Below, in pieces: positions 1 to 8,847 of a stretch of DNA of 64,000 bases. Source of the stretch: Bacteroidales bacterium (GTDB taxonomy: Bacteria; Bacteroidota; Bacteroidia; Bacteroidales; UBA932); the NCBI GenBank assembly GCA_017626355.1, contig JAGAIY010000014.1, positions 56,289 through 120,288 on the forward strand, given 5' to 3'. The position numbers and the translations under genes were made by a program. Position 1 is the first letter of the stretch. The number at the start of each line of letters is the position of its first letter. The notes beneath the pieces were generated by a model. It had not been told where the DNA came from and ran no database searches. It worked only from the letters and a program-made list of their open reading frames with translations.

Positions 1-2
1 AC

Positions 3-959
3 GGACAGAAATACAAGTTCTCCGGCAAGTACGGAGCAAACCTCATGGAAGAGGTTGCACGCTATGCAATGGTAGGTGCAACCATCGCCATGCAGTACAA
101 GGATCAGTTCGATGTGATCCATGCTCATGACTGGCTTACCTATCTTGCAGGTATCGCTGCCAAGCAGCTTACAGGCAAACCTCTCGTAGTGCATATGCAT
201 GCGACATCATACGACCGTGCAAGCGATGATCAGGTCGATACACGTGTCGTTGACCTTGAGACAAAGGGTATGATGGCGGCAGACAAGGTAATGGCGGTGA
301 GCGAACTCACAAGAAATATCTGTATCAATCGTTATGGAATCGACCCTGAAAAGGTTGTAGCTGTTCACAATGCCGTTGACTTCAGCGGTCGTGAGAAGCT
401 CGAGGTCGAGAGGAATGTCAAGGAGAAGGTGGTTACCTTCCTTGGTCGTGTTACCTATCAGAAGGGCCCTGAGTACTTCATTGAGGCTGCAGCCAAGGTT
501 CTCAAGAGATGCAACAACGTACGTTTCGTGATGGCCGGAAGCGGTGATATGCTCAACAGGTGTATCCGTCACGTCGCACGTCTCGGCATTTCCGACAAGT
601 TCCATTTCACAGGCTTCCTCCGCGGCAAGGAGGTGCATAAGATGTTCGCTTTGTCGGATGTTTATGTAATGCCTTCTATCTCAGAGCCTTTCGGTATTTC
701 ACCGCTTGAGGCTATGCAGACAAATGTTCCTTCCATCATTTCGAAGCAGTCAGGTTGCGCCGAGATCCTCAGATATGCCCTCAAGGTTGACTTCTGGGAT
801 GTGGATGCCATGGCAGACCAGATCTACGGACTTCTCCAGTATCCTGCTATCGCGCAGCTTGCTGCACGTTGCGGATATGACGAGGTCAACAGCATCAAGT
901 GGAATGACGTTGCCGCCAAGATAAAGGGTATATATCAGGAAGTTATTGACAAGAAATAA
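3..959 (+). CDS. GT4 family glycosyltransferase (5' end outside window)
   Basis: The frame is open to the left edge, so the N-terminus lies outside the window; an internal Met is at position 45. The visible 319 residues hold the end of the first Rossmann domain (FDVIHAHDWLTY, the donor/acceptor cleft His region of GT-B enzymes) and the full second domain with FLGRVTYQKGPEYFIEAA, GSGD and the nucleotide-sugar binding signature SEPFGISPLEAM (the E-x7-E motif of GT4 retaining enzymes). It sits 17 bp upstream of a GH57 gene and a glycogen synthase/phosphorylase fusion, so a role in glycogen or alpha-glucan synthesis is inferred. Family call is firm; substrate is not visible. Confidence 0.9.
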   Translation, partial: GQKYKFSGKYGANLMEEVARYAMVGATIAMQYKDQFDVIHAHDWLTYLAGIAAKQLTGKPLVVHMHATSYDRASDDQVDTRVVDLETKGMMAADKVMAVSELTRNICINRYGIDPEKVVAVHNAVDFSGREKLEVERNVKEKVVTFLGRVTYQKGPEYFIEAAAKVLKRCNNVRFVMAGSGDMLNRCIRHVARLGISDKFHFTGFLRGKEVHKMFALSDVYVMPSISEPFGISPLEAMQTNVPSIISKQSGCAEILRYALKVDFWDVDAMADQIYGLLQYPAIAQLAARCGYDEVNSIKWNDVAAKIKGIYQEVIDKK

Positions 960-976
960 TAAAACATATAAACACT

Positions 977-2317
977 ATGAAAAAGAGTATTTGTCTGTAT
1001 TTTCAGGTACATCAGCCAAACAGATTGAGACTATACAGATTCTTTGACATCGGAAAGGATTCACATTACTATGATGACTTTGCGAACAGGACCATCCTCC
1101 GCAGGGTAGCTCAGAAGTGCTACCTTCCTATGAACGCACTTCTTCTCGAGCTTATCGAGGCCAACAAGGGTGCATTCAAGGTTGCATTCTCGATTTCAGG
1201 CTCGGTTCTCGAGCAGTTCGACAGATATGCTCCTGAGGTGATCGACAGCTTCCGCAAGCTTGCAGATACAGGTTGCGTAGAGTTCCTTTCAGAGACTTAT
1301 TATCACTCTCTTGCATCGCTTGCATCTCCATCGGAGTTCAAGCATCAGGTCCTCAAGCACAAGGCTGCCATCGAGCACTATTTCGGTGTGACTCCTAAGG
1401 CTTTCAGAAACACTGAGCTCATCTATTCGGACGCAATCGGTGAGATGGTATATGAAATGGGATTCAAGACCATGCTTACAGAAGGTGCAAGACACGTCCT
1501 CGGATGGAAGAGCCCTAACTTCGTATACAGCGGCGCACAGGCTCCAAGCCTCAAGCTCCTTCTCAAGAATGCTTCTCTCAGCGACGACATCGCTTTCCGT
1601 TTCTCAGACAGAAACTGGTCAGACTGGCCGCTTACAGGCGAGAAGTATCTCTCATGGATCAAGGCTGCTGCGCAGAATGACGAGATCGTGAACCTTTTCA
1701 TGGATTACGAGACCTTCGGTGAGCATCAGAAGGCTTCAAGCGGAATCTTCGATTTCATGAAGTTCTTCCCTGAGGTTGTGCTTGCAGACGGTGAGTTCGA
1801 GTTTGTTACCCCGACTCAGGCTACCAAGAAGCACAGACCGGTTGCAGAGCTTGATGTTCCGGATCCTATCTCTTGGGCAGACGAGGAGCGTGACGTGACT
1901 GCATGGCTTGGAAACGAGCTTCAGAACGACGCTTTCAACAAGCTCAACGAGCAGGTGGAGAAGCTTGGTCTTCTCAACGACGAGGCTCTCTGGTCTGACT
2001 TCGGTCATCTTCAGGAAAGCGACCACTTCTATTACATGTGTACAAAGTTCTTCTCAGACGGAGCTGTCCACAAATATTTCAACCCGTATGATACTCCATA
2101 TGAGGCGTTTATAAACTATATGAACGTTCTTAGTGATTTTATTTTGCGTGTTGATGATGCAATTTCCGTTTCAGATGTTAACTTTGCAGCCGCAAAAACA
2201 GCTAAGACTCCTGTAAAGAAGGCTCCGGCAAAGAAGGCAGCTCCTAAGAAGACTGTTGCCAAGAAGGCGGAACCTAAGGCTAAGAAGCCTGCAGCGAAGA
2301 AGACTGTAAAGAAATAA
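977..2317 (+). CDS. GH57 alpha-amylase/branching-type enzyme with histone-H1-like tail
   Basis: Glycoside hydrolase family 57 enzymes act on alpha-glucans through a (beta/alpha)7 barrel. The start (MKKSICLYFQVHQPNRLR) is the usual opening of bacteroidal GH57 alpha-amylases, with HQPNRLR forming the first conserved region. FLSETYYHSLASL and the FRNTELIYSD segment match further conserved blocks, and the FMDYETFGEHQ segment fits the region that carries the family's catalytic Asp. The catalytic part ends near residue 400. From about residue 404 to 446 the protein becomes almost pure Ala/Lys/Pro (KTPVKKAPAKKAAPKK-like), resembling histone H1 or bacterial nucleoid-tail sequences, which is not part of GH57. 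It is co-directional with the flanking glycogen genes and probably trims or branches glycogen in the cytoplasm; there is no signal peptide. Confidence 0.88.
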   Translation: MKKSICLYFQVHQPNRLRLYRFFDIGKDSHYYDDFANRTILRRVAQKCYLPMNALLLELIEANKGAFKVAFSISGSVLEQFDRYAPEVIDSFRKLADTGCVEFLSETYYHSLASLASPSEFKHQVLKHKAAIEHYFGVTPKAFRNTELIYSDAIGEMVYEMGFKTMLTEGARHVLGWKSPNFVYSGAQAPSLKLLLKNASLSDDIAFRFSDRNWSDWPLTGEKYLSWIKAAAQNDEIVNLFMDYETFGEHQKASSGIFDFMKFFPEVVLADGEFEFVTPTQATKKHRPVAELDVPDPISWADEERDVTAWLGNELQNDAFNKLNEQVEKLGLLNDEALWSDFGHLQESDHFYYMCTKFFSDGAVHKYFNPYDTPYEAFINYMNVLSDFILRVDDAISVSDVNFAAAKTAKTPVKKAPAKKAAPKKTVAKKAEPKAKKPAAKKTVKK

Positions 2318-2356
2318 CCTCCGTATACATACGGTGTGGGTTTTACCCTTATATAT

Positions 2357-2391
2357 CCCCGGACGGAACCTTGAAAAGGTTCTGGCCGGGG
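2357..2391 (+). other. Intercistronic stem-loop
   Basis: A two-tier hairpin lies between the GH57 gene and the synthase/phosphorylase fusion: CCCCGG pairs with CCGGGG, and inside it GAACCTT pairs with AAGGTTC around a GAAA-type loop. No T-run follows, so it looks more like an mRNA processing/stability element than a terminator. A second small palindrome (ccgtatacatacgg) sits at 2320-2333. Confidence 0.5.
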
Positions 2392-2414
2392 TAAATAAAT
2401 GATTAATTATTAAC

Positions 2415-5400
2415 ATGGCAAAAGAATTGATTAAACCGGATTACCTTTTCGAGGTCAGCTGGGAAGTCTGCAACAAGGTCGGAGGAATCTATACCGTGAT
2501 TGCGACAAAGTCCCTCTACCTGAAGAGCGAATACAACAGGCATCATATAATGGTAGGTCCTGATGTATGGATGAATGAAGAGAGTAATCCCGATTTTATT
2601 GAAGATCCGGCACTGTACAGGTCGTGGAGGATGCTGGCTGCATCTGAAGGACTCAGGGTTCGCGTGGGAAGATGGAACGTTCCGGGAAGGCCTACAGCCA
2701 TCCTTGTTGACTTCAAGCAGTTCCTTACCTGTCAGAACGAGATCCTTACCGAATTCTGGAAGAAGTTCGGAGTGGATTCTCTCACAGGAAACTGGGACTA
2801 CCGTGAGTCAGCTCTCTTCGGTTATGCGGCCGGAAGGGTGATCGAGAGTTTCTACAAGTATAATCTTGACTCATCCGACAAGGTCGTGGCACAGTTCCAT
2901 GAGTGGATGACCGGTTCCGGCCTCCTCTATCTTAAGTCCATCAATATACCAGTCGCTACGGTATTCACTACTCATGCGACCGTGATAGGACGATGTATTG
3001 CCGGCAACAATCTTCCTCTCTATGACGGCATCCTCGGATACGATGCTGATGAGAAGGCAAGACATTTCAATGTTGTGGCAAGACATTCGCTTGAGAAGAA
3101 GGCCGCACAGAACAGTGATATCTTCACTACTGTAAGTGATATCACGGCTCAGGAGTGCAGGCAGTTCCTCGGCAGACCAGTAGATGTAGTGACCCCTAAC
3201 GGATTTGAGCCAAGCTTCACCCCTGCGACAGATGAGGAATATGAGGCTATGCGCGAATCCTCAAGAAAGAAACTCGTTGAGGTGGCTTCGGCCATGTGCG
3301 GCGAGGAAGTTCCGGAGAATGCGGTGCTCGTCGGCATCGGCGGACGTTACGAGTGGAAGAACAAGGGTATCGATGTATTCATCGATGCTCTCGACAAGCT
3401 TAACCACACGGAGTTCAAGGGTAAGTGCGTTCATGCGTTCATCATGATTCCTTCAGGACATAACGGCCCTGACAAGCAGCTCGTTTCGAAGCTTGCCGGT
3501 GCGCCTTCCAACTATGTCACAAGAACTTCGCACTACCTGATGAATCCGGAGTACGACGCCATCACAAGACGTCTTGACGAGCTCAACTTCAACAATGCGA
3601 TCGGCGACAAGGTGAAGGTGTATTTCATCCCTTCATATCTAAACGGCAACGACGGCATCTTCAACAAGTCATACTACGAGCTCCTCTGCGGTCTCGACCT
3701 GACTCTGTTCCCGTCATACTACGAGCCATGGGGCTATACTCCGCTCGAGAGTCTCGCCTTCAGGATCCCTTCACTTACCACAAGCCTCGCCGGCTTCGGT
3801 CTCTGGGTGCGTACATATTACGGAAAGCCGCATCCGGGCATCACCATTCTCGACAGAAACGATTCGAACTACTTCGAGGTGGTGGATGGAGTGGCAGCGC
3901 GTGTTCAGGAGATCGCTACCATCCGCAAGGATACAAGAAAGAAATATATGAAGAATGCCAAGGAGGTATCGGAAATCGCCCTCTGGCAGAACAATATCGT
4001 ATATTATAAGGAAGCTTACTCTAAAGCTTTGGAGAAATTAATATCGGTCATGGGCTCGTTCCCATCGGCCAGGAACAATAAATCTATGGAATACAGAAAA
4101 TTTGAAGTAAATCAGCCAACATGGAACAGCGTGATTGTTTCACGCCATCTTCCTGATACACTCAAGGACCTTGAGACTCTTTCAAAGAATCTCTGGTGGT
4201 GCTGGAATGAATCAGCAAAGAAACTTTTTGAATCAGTAGACCCACAGGCATGGGAGGCTTCCGGTCAGAACCCTATCGCCATGCTCGACAAGGTAAGCCT
4301 CAAGAGATATCATGTTCTCGAGCAGGATACCAAGTTCCTTGCAGACCTCAAGGATGTAATGGACGAGTTCAATTCATATATGGCTCTCAAGGCAGAGCGT
4401 ACTACTCCTTCAGTGGCATACTTCTGTATGGAGTACGGTCTTGACACTTCGCTCAAGATCTATTCAGGTGGTCTCGGTATCCTTGCCGGTGACTACATCA
4501 AGGAGACATCAGACATGAACACCAACCTCGTGGCTGTAGGTCTTCTCTACCGTTTCGGTTACTTCAACCAGAAGCTCACCGCTCACGGAGAGCAGGTTGC
4601 AGAGGACGTTGCACAGGACTTCAACAAGATCCCTGCAACTCCTGTACGTGACGAGAACGGAAACTGGATGACAATCAGCGTTGCTTTCCCTGGACGTAAC
4701 CTCAATGCACGTCTCTGGAGAGTGGATGTAGGCCGTACAGAGCTCTATCTCCTCGATACAGACATTCCTGAGAACCTTCCTGAGGACAGGTCAATCACCT
4801 ACAACCTATACGGCGGCGACTGGGAGAACCGTCTCAAGCAGGAGCTCCTTCTCGGTGTCGGCGGTATCCGCGCCCTCCGCAAGCTCGGTGTGAACCCTCA
4901 GGTTTACCACTGCAACGAGGGTCATGCTGCATTCATCGGTCTTGAAAGACTCCGTGAGCTCATCTCAGAGCAGAATCTCGAGTTCCAGGAGGCTCTCGAG
5001 GTTGTAAGGGCTTCATCACTCTTCACAACACATACTCCGGTACCTGCAGGTCACGACGCATTCGACGAAGGCCTTCTCCGCAAGTACATCGGCCACTATC
5101 CACAGCGTCTCAAGGTTGACTGGGAGACTATGATGGGTCTCGGCAAGAACAACGGTGCAGACGTGAACGAGAAGTTCTCTATGTCTATCCTCGCAGCAAA
5201 CATCTCTCAGGAGGTGAACGGAGTTTCATGGCTCCACGGTGAGGTTAGCCGTGACATCCTCGGACACATGTGGCCAGGTTATCTTCCAGAGGAGCTTCAC
5301 GTAAGCTACGTTACCAACGGTGTACACTATCCTACATGGACAGCACCTGAGTGGAAGGAAGTTCACGCCAAGGTATTCGGTGAGGAATTCAAGACACACC

Positions 5401-6653
5401 ACTATGACAAGTCATGCTTCGACGGTATCTACAAGGTATCTGACGAGGAGGTATGGAACATCCGTACTTCACTCCGCAGGAAGCTCATCGACGAGGTGAA
5501 GAGAAGACTTTCTGATCCTGCAGCTGCAAACCACTACTCTCCTAAGCAGGTGGTTACAATCAAGGAGACTCTCCGTGACGATGTCCTTACCATCGGTTTC
5601 GCACGTCGTTTCGCTACATACAAGAGAGCACACCTTCTTTTCCGTGACCTCGACCGTCTCGACCAGATCGTGAACGATCCTAAGCAGCCTGTACAGTTCC
5701 TCTTCGCAGGTAAGGCTCACCCGGCAGACAAGGCAGGTCAGGACCTCATCAAGATGATCGTGGACATTTCAAAGCAGGAGCGCTTCATCGGTAAGATCGT
5801 ATTCGTTCCTAACTATGATATCACAGTTGCCAAGTATCTCGTTCAGGGTGTTGACGTTTGGATGAACAACCCTACACGTCCTCTCGAGGCATCAGGTACA
5901 TCAGGCGAGAAGGCTGCCATGAACGGTGTAATGCACTTCTCTGTACTCGACGGCTGGTGGGTAGAGGGCTACAAGCCAGGCGCAGGCTGGGCACTTCCTA
6001 TGGAGCGTACTTACGAGGACCAGAACTATCAGGACGAGCTCGATGCAGCAACAATCTACAACATCATCGAGAACGAGATCGCTCCTACATTCTACAACAA
6101 GAGCCTCTCGACAGGCCGCTCTACAGACTGGATCGAGTACATCAAGAACTGTGTCGCTCAGGTAGCATGCAACTTCACAACCAACCGTATGCTCACTGAT
6201 TACATCGACCAGTACTATGTGCCTCAGTCAAAGAGATATGACGCAGTAGTAGCTGAGGACTTCGCTCAGGCACGCGAGATCGCTGCATGGAAGAAGAGAC
6301 TCCGCCGCGAGTGGAAGAACGTAGAGGTGGTATCGGTAGTGGCTCCTAACAGCGCTGTCAACAACGTAACTCTCGGAAGCGAGTTCAACGCTGAGGTGGT
6401 ACTCAATATCGGTGACCTCAATGCTGAGGAGGTAGGAGTAGAGATCCTCTTCGCAACAGTTGACAACAAGGGCAGACTCCACATCCAGGAGAGCTATGAG
6501 TTCACTCCGGTAGAGTGCGCTGACGGTGTCGCTAAATATACAGCTTCAATCAACCCTGACAGATCAGGTCTCTATCAGGTGGCAGGAAGAATCTATGCAA
6601 AGAATTCTCTCCTCCCTCACAGACAGGACTTCGAGCTTGTAAGATGGTTGTAG
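2415..6653 (+). CDS. Fused glycogen synthase (GT3) - alpha-glucan phosphorylase (GT35)
   Basis: One uninterrupted 1,412-residue frame carries two complete enzymes. Residues 1 to about 550 are an eukaryote-type GT3 glycogen synthase: it opens with a FEVSWEVCNKVGGIYTVI donor-loop segment and has FPSYYEPWGYTPLESLAF as the C-domain E-x7-E region. From about residue 558 (an internal MEYRKFEV at 4086) it becomes a short-type GT35 phosphorylase with the DUF3417-like N-terminal helices (LSKNLWWCWNESAK), AYFCMEYGL, YSGGLGILAGD, TTHTPVPAGHDAF and the PLP-lysine region EASGTSGEKAAMNG with Lys near residue 1166. The synthase would extend glycogen with nucleotide sugar, and the phosphorylase would release glucose-1-phosphate. 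In most bacteria these are separate genes. It overlaps ribF by 10 bp. Confidence 0.93.
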   Translation: MAKELIKPDYLFEVSWEVCNKVGGIYTVIATKSLYLKSEYNRHHIMVGPDVWMNEESNPDFIEDPALYRSWRMLAASEGLRVRVGRWNVPGRPTAILVDFKQFLTCQNEILTEFWKKFGVDSLTGNWDYRESALFGYAAGRVIESFYKYNLDSSDKVVAQFHEWMTGSGLLYLKSINIPVATVFTTHATVIGRCIAGNNLPLYDGILGYDADEKARHFNVVARHSLEKKAAQNSDIFTTVSDITAQECRQFLGRPVDVVTPNGFEPSFTPATDEEYEAMRESSRKKLVEVASAMCGEEVPENAVLVGIGGRYEWKNKGIDVFIDALDKLNHTEFKGKCVHAFIMIPSGHNGPDKQLVSKLAGAPSNYVTRTSHYLMNPEYDAITRRLDELNFNNAIGDKVKVYFIPSYLNGNDGIFNKSYYELLCGLDLTLFPSYYEPWGYTPLESLAFRIPSLTTSLAGFGLWVRTYYGKPHPGITILDRNDSNYFEVVDGVAARVQEIATIRKDTRKKYMKNAKEVSEIALWQNNIVYYKEAYSKALEKLISVMGSFPSARNNKSMEYRKFEVNQPTWNSVIVSRHLPDTLKDLETLSKNLWWCWNESAKKLFESVDPQAWEASGQNPIAMLDKVSLKRYHVLEQDTKFLADLKDVMDEFNSYMALKAERTTPSVAYFCMEYGLDTSLKIYSGGLGILAGDYIKETSDMNTNLVAVGLLYRFGYFNQKLTAHGEQVAEDVAQDFNKIPATPVRDENGNWMTISVAFPGRNLNARLWRVDVGRTELYLLDTDIPENLPEDRSITYNLYGGDWENRLKQELLLGVGGIRALRKLGVNPQVYHCNEGHAAFIGLERLRELISEQNLEFQEALEVVRASSLFTTHTPVPAGHDAFDEGLLRKYIGHYPQRLKVDWETMMGLGKNNGADVNEKFSMSILAANISQEVNGVSWLHGEVSRDILGHMWPGYLPEELHVSYVTNGVHYPTWTAPEWKEVHAKVFGEEFKTHHYDKSCFDGIYKVSDEEVWNIRTSLRRKLIDEVKRRLSDPAAANHYSPKQVVTIKETLRDDVLTIGFARRFATYKRAHLLFRDLDRLDQIVNDPKQPVQFLFAGKAHPADKAGQDLIKMIVDISKQERFIGKIVFVPNYDITVAKYLVQGVDVWMNNPTRPLEASGTSGEKAAMNGVMHFSVLDGWWVEGYKPGAGWALPMERTYEDQNYQDELDAATIYNIIENEIAPTFYNKSLSTGRSTDWIEYIKNCVAQVACNFTTNRMLTDYIDQYYVPQSKRYDAVVAEDFAQAREIAAWKKRLRREWKNVEVVSVVAPNSAVNNVTLGSEFNAEVVLNIGDLNAEEVGVEILFATVDNKGRLHIQESYEFTPVECADGVAKYTASINPDRSGLYQVAGRIYAKNSLLPHRQDFELVRWL

Positions 6654-7525
6654 CAACCGGCTTTTTTGACGGTGTCCATCTGGGGCACCGTCAGGTTATA
6701 AGGCAGCTCGTAGAAGCTGCAGCAGTACGCGGGGTTGAGAGCACAGTCCTTACTTTCTGGCCTCACCCCCGTAATGTGCTGCAAAAGGAAGCCCGCGATC
6801 TGAGGCTTCTGACGACTCTTCAGCAGAAGAAGGAAATCCTGCTGGAACTGGGAGTCGACCATGTTGAAGTGCTTCCTTTCACGAAGGACTTCAGTACGAT
6901 GACCGTCGAGGAGTATCTTCGCGAGACGGTAATCGGCAAATATGGCGGAACAGCCATCCTGCTCGGTTACGACAACAGGATCGGATGTGATGCAAAGGAT
7001 GCGGACCATGTGGCCCGTATAGCGGAATCAATGGGACTTGAGGTCATTCGCGCGGAAATGGTTCTGTCCGGCTCCGGCGTGGCGGTAAGTTCCACCAAGA
7101 TCCGCGGAAGGCTTGCGGAGGGAGATGTCGCAGGAGCGGCCGATATGCTCGGATACAGATATTCGCTGCTGGGGGTCGTAGTCGCAGGAAACAGACTGGG
7201 ACGTACTATAGGCTTTCCGACAGCAAACATGCAGCTGTATGAGCCTTTGAAGCTCATACCGGCCAACGGTGTGTATTTCGTCAAGGTGAAGACACTCGGG
7301 CGTGAATTGTACGGGATGTGCAACATCGGCTGCAGACCTACGGTCAGTGAAGGCAATGCCAGAACCATCGAGACCAATATCTTCGGCTTTGACGAGGATA
7401 TATACGGACTCGATATGGAGATTTCCTTTGTGAAGAAGATTCGTGATGAGATACGTTTCGACTCGCTCGAGGCTCTTCAGGCACAGCTGGCCCTTGACCG
7501 TGATACCTGTCTGGGACTTATTTAA
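6644..7525 (+). CDS. ribF: Bifunctional riboflavin kinase / FAD synthetase
   Basis: Makes FMN from riboflavin and then FAD. The N-terminal half is the nucleotidyltransferase domain (TGFFDGVHLGHRQVI, the (G/F)FDGxHxGH motif at residues 5-15, and SSTKIRGRLAEG near 148), and the C-terminal half is the kinase barrel (GNRLGRTIGFPTANM with the PTAN motif, then NIGCRPTV). The ATG at 6644 lies inside the end of the upstream fusion gene, giving a 10-bp overlap and probable translational coupling. The N-terminus is about 15 residues shorter than in typical RibF proteins, which begin with an extra strand before GTFDGVH. No other in-frame ATG is plausible, because the upstream gene uses a different frame there. 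Confidence 0.92.
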   Translation: MVVATGFFDGVHLGHRQVIRQLVEAAAVRGVESTVLTFWPHPRNVLQKEARDLRLLTTLQQKKEILLELGVDHVEVLPFTKDFSTMTVEEYLRETVIGKYGGTAILLGYDNRIGCDAKDADHVARIAESMGLEVIRAEMVLSGSGVAVSSTKIRGRLAEGDVAGAADMLGYRYSLLGVVVAGNRLGRTIGFPTANMQLYEPLKLIPANGVYFVKVKTLGRELYGMCNIGCRPTVSEGNARTIETNIFGFDEDIYGLDMEISFVKKIRDEIRFDSLEALQAQLALDRDTCLGLI

Positions 7526-7536
7526 AACATGACGAT

Positions 7537-7938
7537 ATGGAAACGATCATTGGACTGCTATTCATCATTCTCCCGCTTGTATTCAAGCTGATAGAGAAGA
7601 AGTTGCAGACGTCAGGAAAGTCTGAACAGGCCGGAAAGATCCGTGAACTGGCAGAACTGTTTGAAGAATCAGATGAATCGGAAGAACTGGAGGAATCTGC
7701 GTTCGAAACTGATCCGGCACCTGCAGCAGAGCCTGTGACCGTAGTTCCGTATAAACCTGAACCGGTGAAGGTCAAGGCTCCTGAGCCTGTGAAGACCTTT
7801 GTCGAAGGTCAGAAAGCTGTCAGAAGGAAGGCTGAACCCGTACTTCTGGAAGAAAATGACACAAAGAAGAAAGAAAAGATTGACCCGAAGAAGCTTGTGA
7901 TCTATTCGGAGATAATGAAGCCGAAATTTCAGGAGTAG
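7537..7938 (+). CDS. Small membrane-anchored acidic/basic protein of unknown function
   Basis: A 133-residue protein begins with a single hydrophobic helix (METIIGLLFIILPLVFKLI) that should anchor it in the inner membrane. It then has an acidic stretch (EESDESEELEES, about residues 46-57), a Pro/Val/Glu-rich linker and a Lys-rich end with the conserved-looking KLVIYSEIMKPKF. No enzymatic motif is visible. Its place between ribF and greA in a tight co-directional run supports it as a real gene. I do not recognise a named family; a membrane-linked adaptor or scaffold is only a guess. Confidence 0.7.
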   Translation: METIIGLLFIILPLVFKLIEKKLQTSGKSEQAGKIRELAELFEESDESEELEESAFETDPAPAAEPVTVVPYKPEPVKVKAPEPVKTFVEGQKAVRRKAEPVLLEENDTKKKEKIDPKKLVIYSEIMKPKFQE

Positions 7939-7968
7939 AGGGTCTTGTTTAACTATAAATAAGTAATT

Positions 7969-8436
7969 ATGGCACTACATTACATGACCCAGGAGGGTCT
8001 TGACAAACTTAAGAAGGACTTGGCGGAGGCGATAGCCCAGCGTCCTGTAATCTCTGCTCAGATAGCGGAGGCAAGGGATAAGGGTGACCTTTCGGAGAAT
8101 GCGGAGTATGAGGCTGCAAGGGAGGCCCAGGGACTTCTTGAACTCAATATAGCAAAGCTTCAGGATCTTGTCGCGAATGCGCGCGTAATCGACGAGTCGC
8201 AGATCGGAACAGACAAGGTTCAGATGCTCAACAAGGTGAAGGTAAAGAACCTGAACACAAACCAGATCATGAACTTCACTCTAGTAGGAGAGAGCGAGGC
8301 TGATTTCATGGCAGGAAAACTCGCTGCCAAGACCCCTATCGGACAGGCGCTTATGGGCCATGGAGTAGGTGAGGTCGTTGAGGCGAAAGTGCCTGCAGGC
8401 GTAATTAAGTTTGAGATTCTTGATATTACTCTCTAA
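7969..8436 (+). CDS. greA: Transcription elongation factor GreA
   Basis: GreA rescues backtracked RNA polymerase by stimulating cleavage of the nascent RNA. The 155-residue length is standard. The N-terminal coiled coil carries the acidic tip DLSENAEYEAAREAQ (about residues 42-56), whose Asp and Glu hold the catalytic metal, and the C-terminal domain ends with TPIGQALMGHGVGEVVEAKVP. The start follows an AT-rich leader (aaataagtaatt), typical for Bacteroidota genes that lack a strong Shine-Dalgarno. It is followed after 3 bp by the HIT gene. Confidence 0.95.
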   Translation: MALHYMTQEGLDKLKKDLAEAIAQRPVISAQIAEARDKGDLSENAEYEAAREAQGLLELNIAKLQDLVANARVIDESQIGTDKVQMLNKVKVKNLNTNQIMNFTLVGESEADFMAGKLAAKTPIGQALMGHGVGEVVEAKVPAGVIKFEILDITL

Positions 8437-8439
8437 AAT

Positions 8440-8847
8440 ATGGCAACTATATTTACCAGGATAGCGAAGGGCGAGATTCCGTCATATAAAGTGGCGGAGA
8501 ATGAGGATTATTATGCATTCCTCGACATCGCTCCTATGGCAAAGGGTCATACATTGGTGATCCCTAAGAACGTAGAGGACGACTATATCTTCAACCTTGA
8601 TGAAAAGACATATATGGGACTCTGCGCATTTGCGCGTAAGGTGGCTCAGGCTATTGAGAAAGCAGTTCCTTGCAAGAGGGTAGGAGTAGCTGTCCTCGGT
8701 ATGGAAGTGCCTCATACTCATATACATCTCGTACCTCTCAACACAGAGGCGGATATGGATTTCAGAAAGAAAAAACTGGAGCTTTCTTCGGAGGAATTCG
8801 CCGCAGTAGCTTCTTCAATCTATAATGAATATGTCAAGATTCAGTAA
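8440..8847 (+). CDS. HIT family hydrolase (HinT-like)
   Basis: Histidine-triad proteins hydrolyse AMP-lysine or AMP-phosphoramidate type substrates. The family's opening IFTRIAKGEIPSYKV, the FLDIAPMAKGHTLVIP segment and the triad VPHTHIHLVPL (His92, His94 and His96) are all present; length 135 is typical. It starts 3 bp after greA, and the next gene's ATG at 8825 lies inside its last codons, so greA, HIT and the lipoprotein are likely one transcript. Confidence 0.93.
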   Translation: MATIFTRIAKGEIPSYKVAENEDYYAFLDIAPMAKGHTLVIPKNVEDDYIFNLDEKTYMGLCAFARKVAQAIEKAVPCKRVGVAVLGMEVPHTHIHLVPLNTEADMDFRKKKLELSSEEFAAVASSIYNEYVKIQ

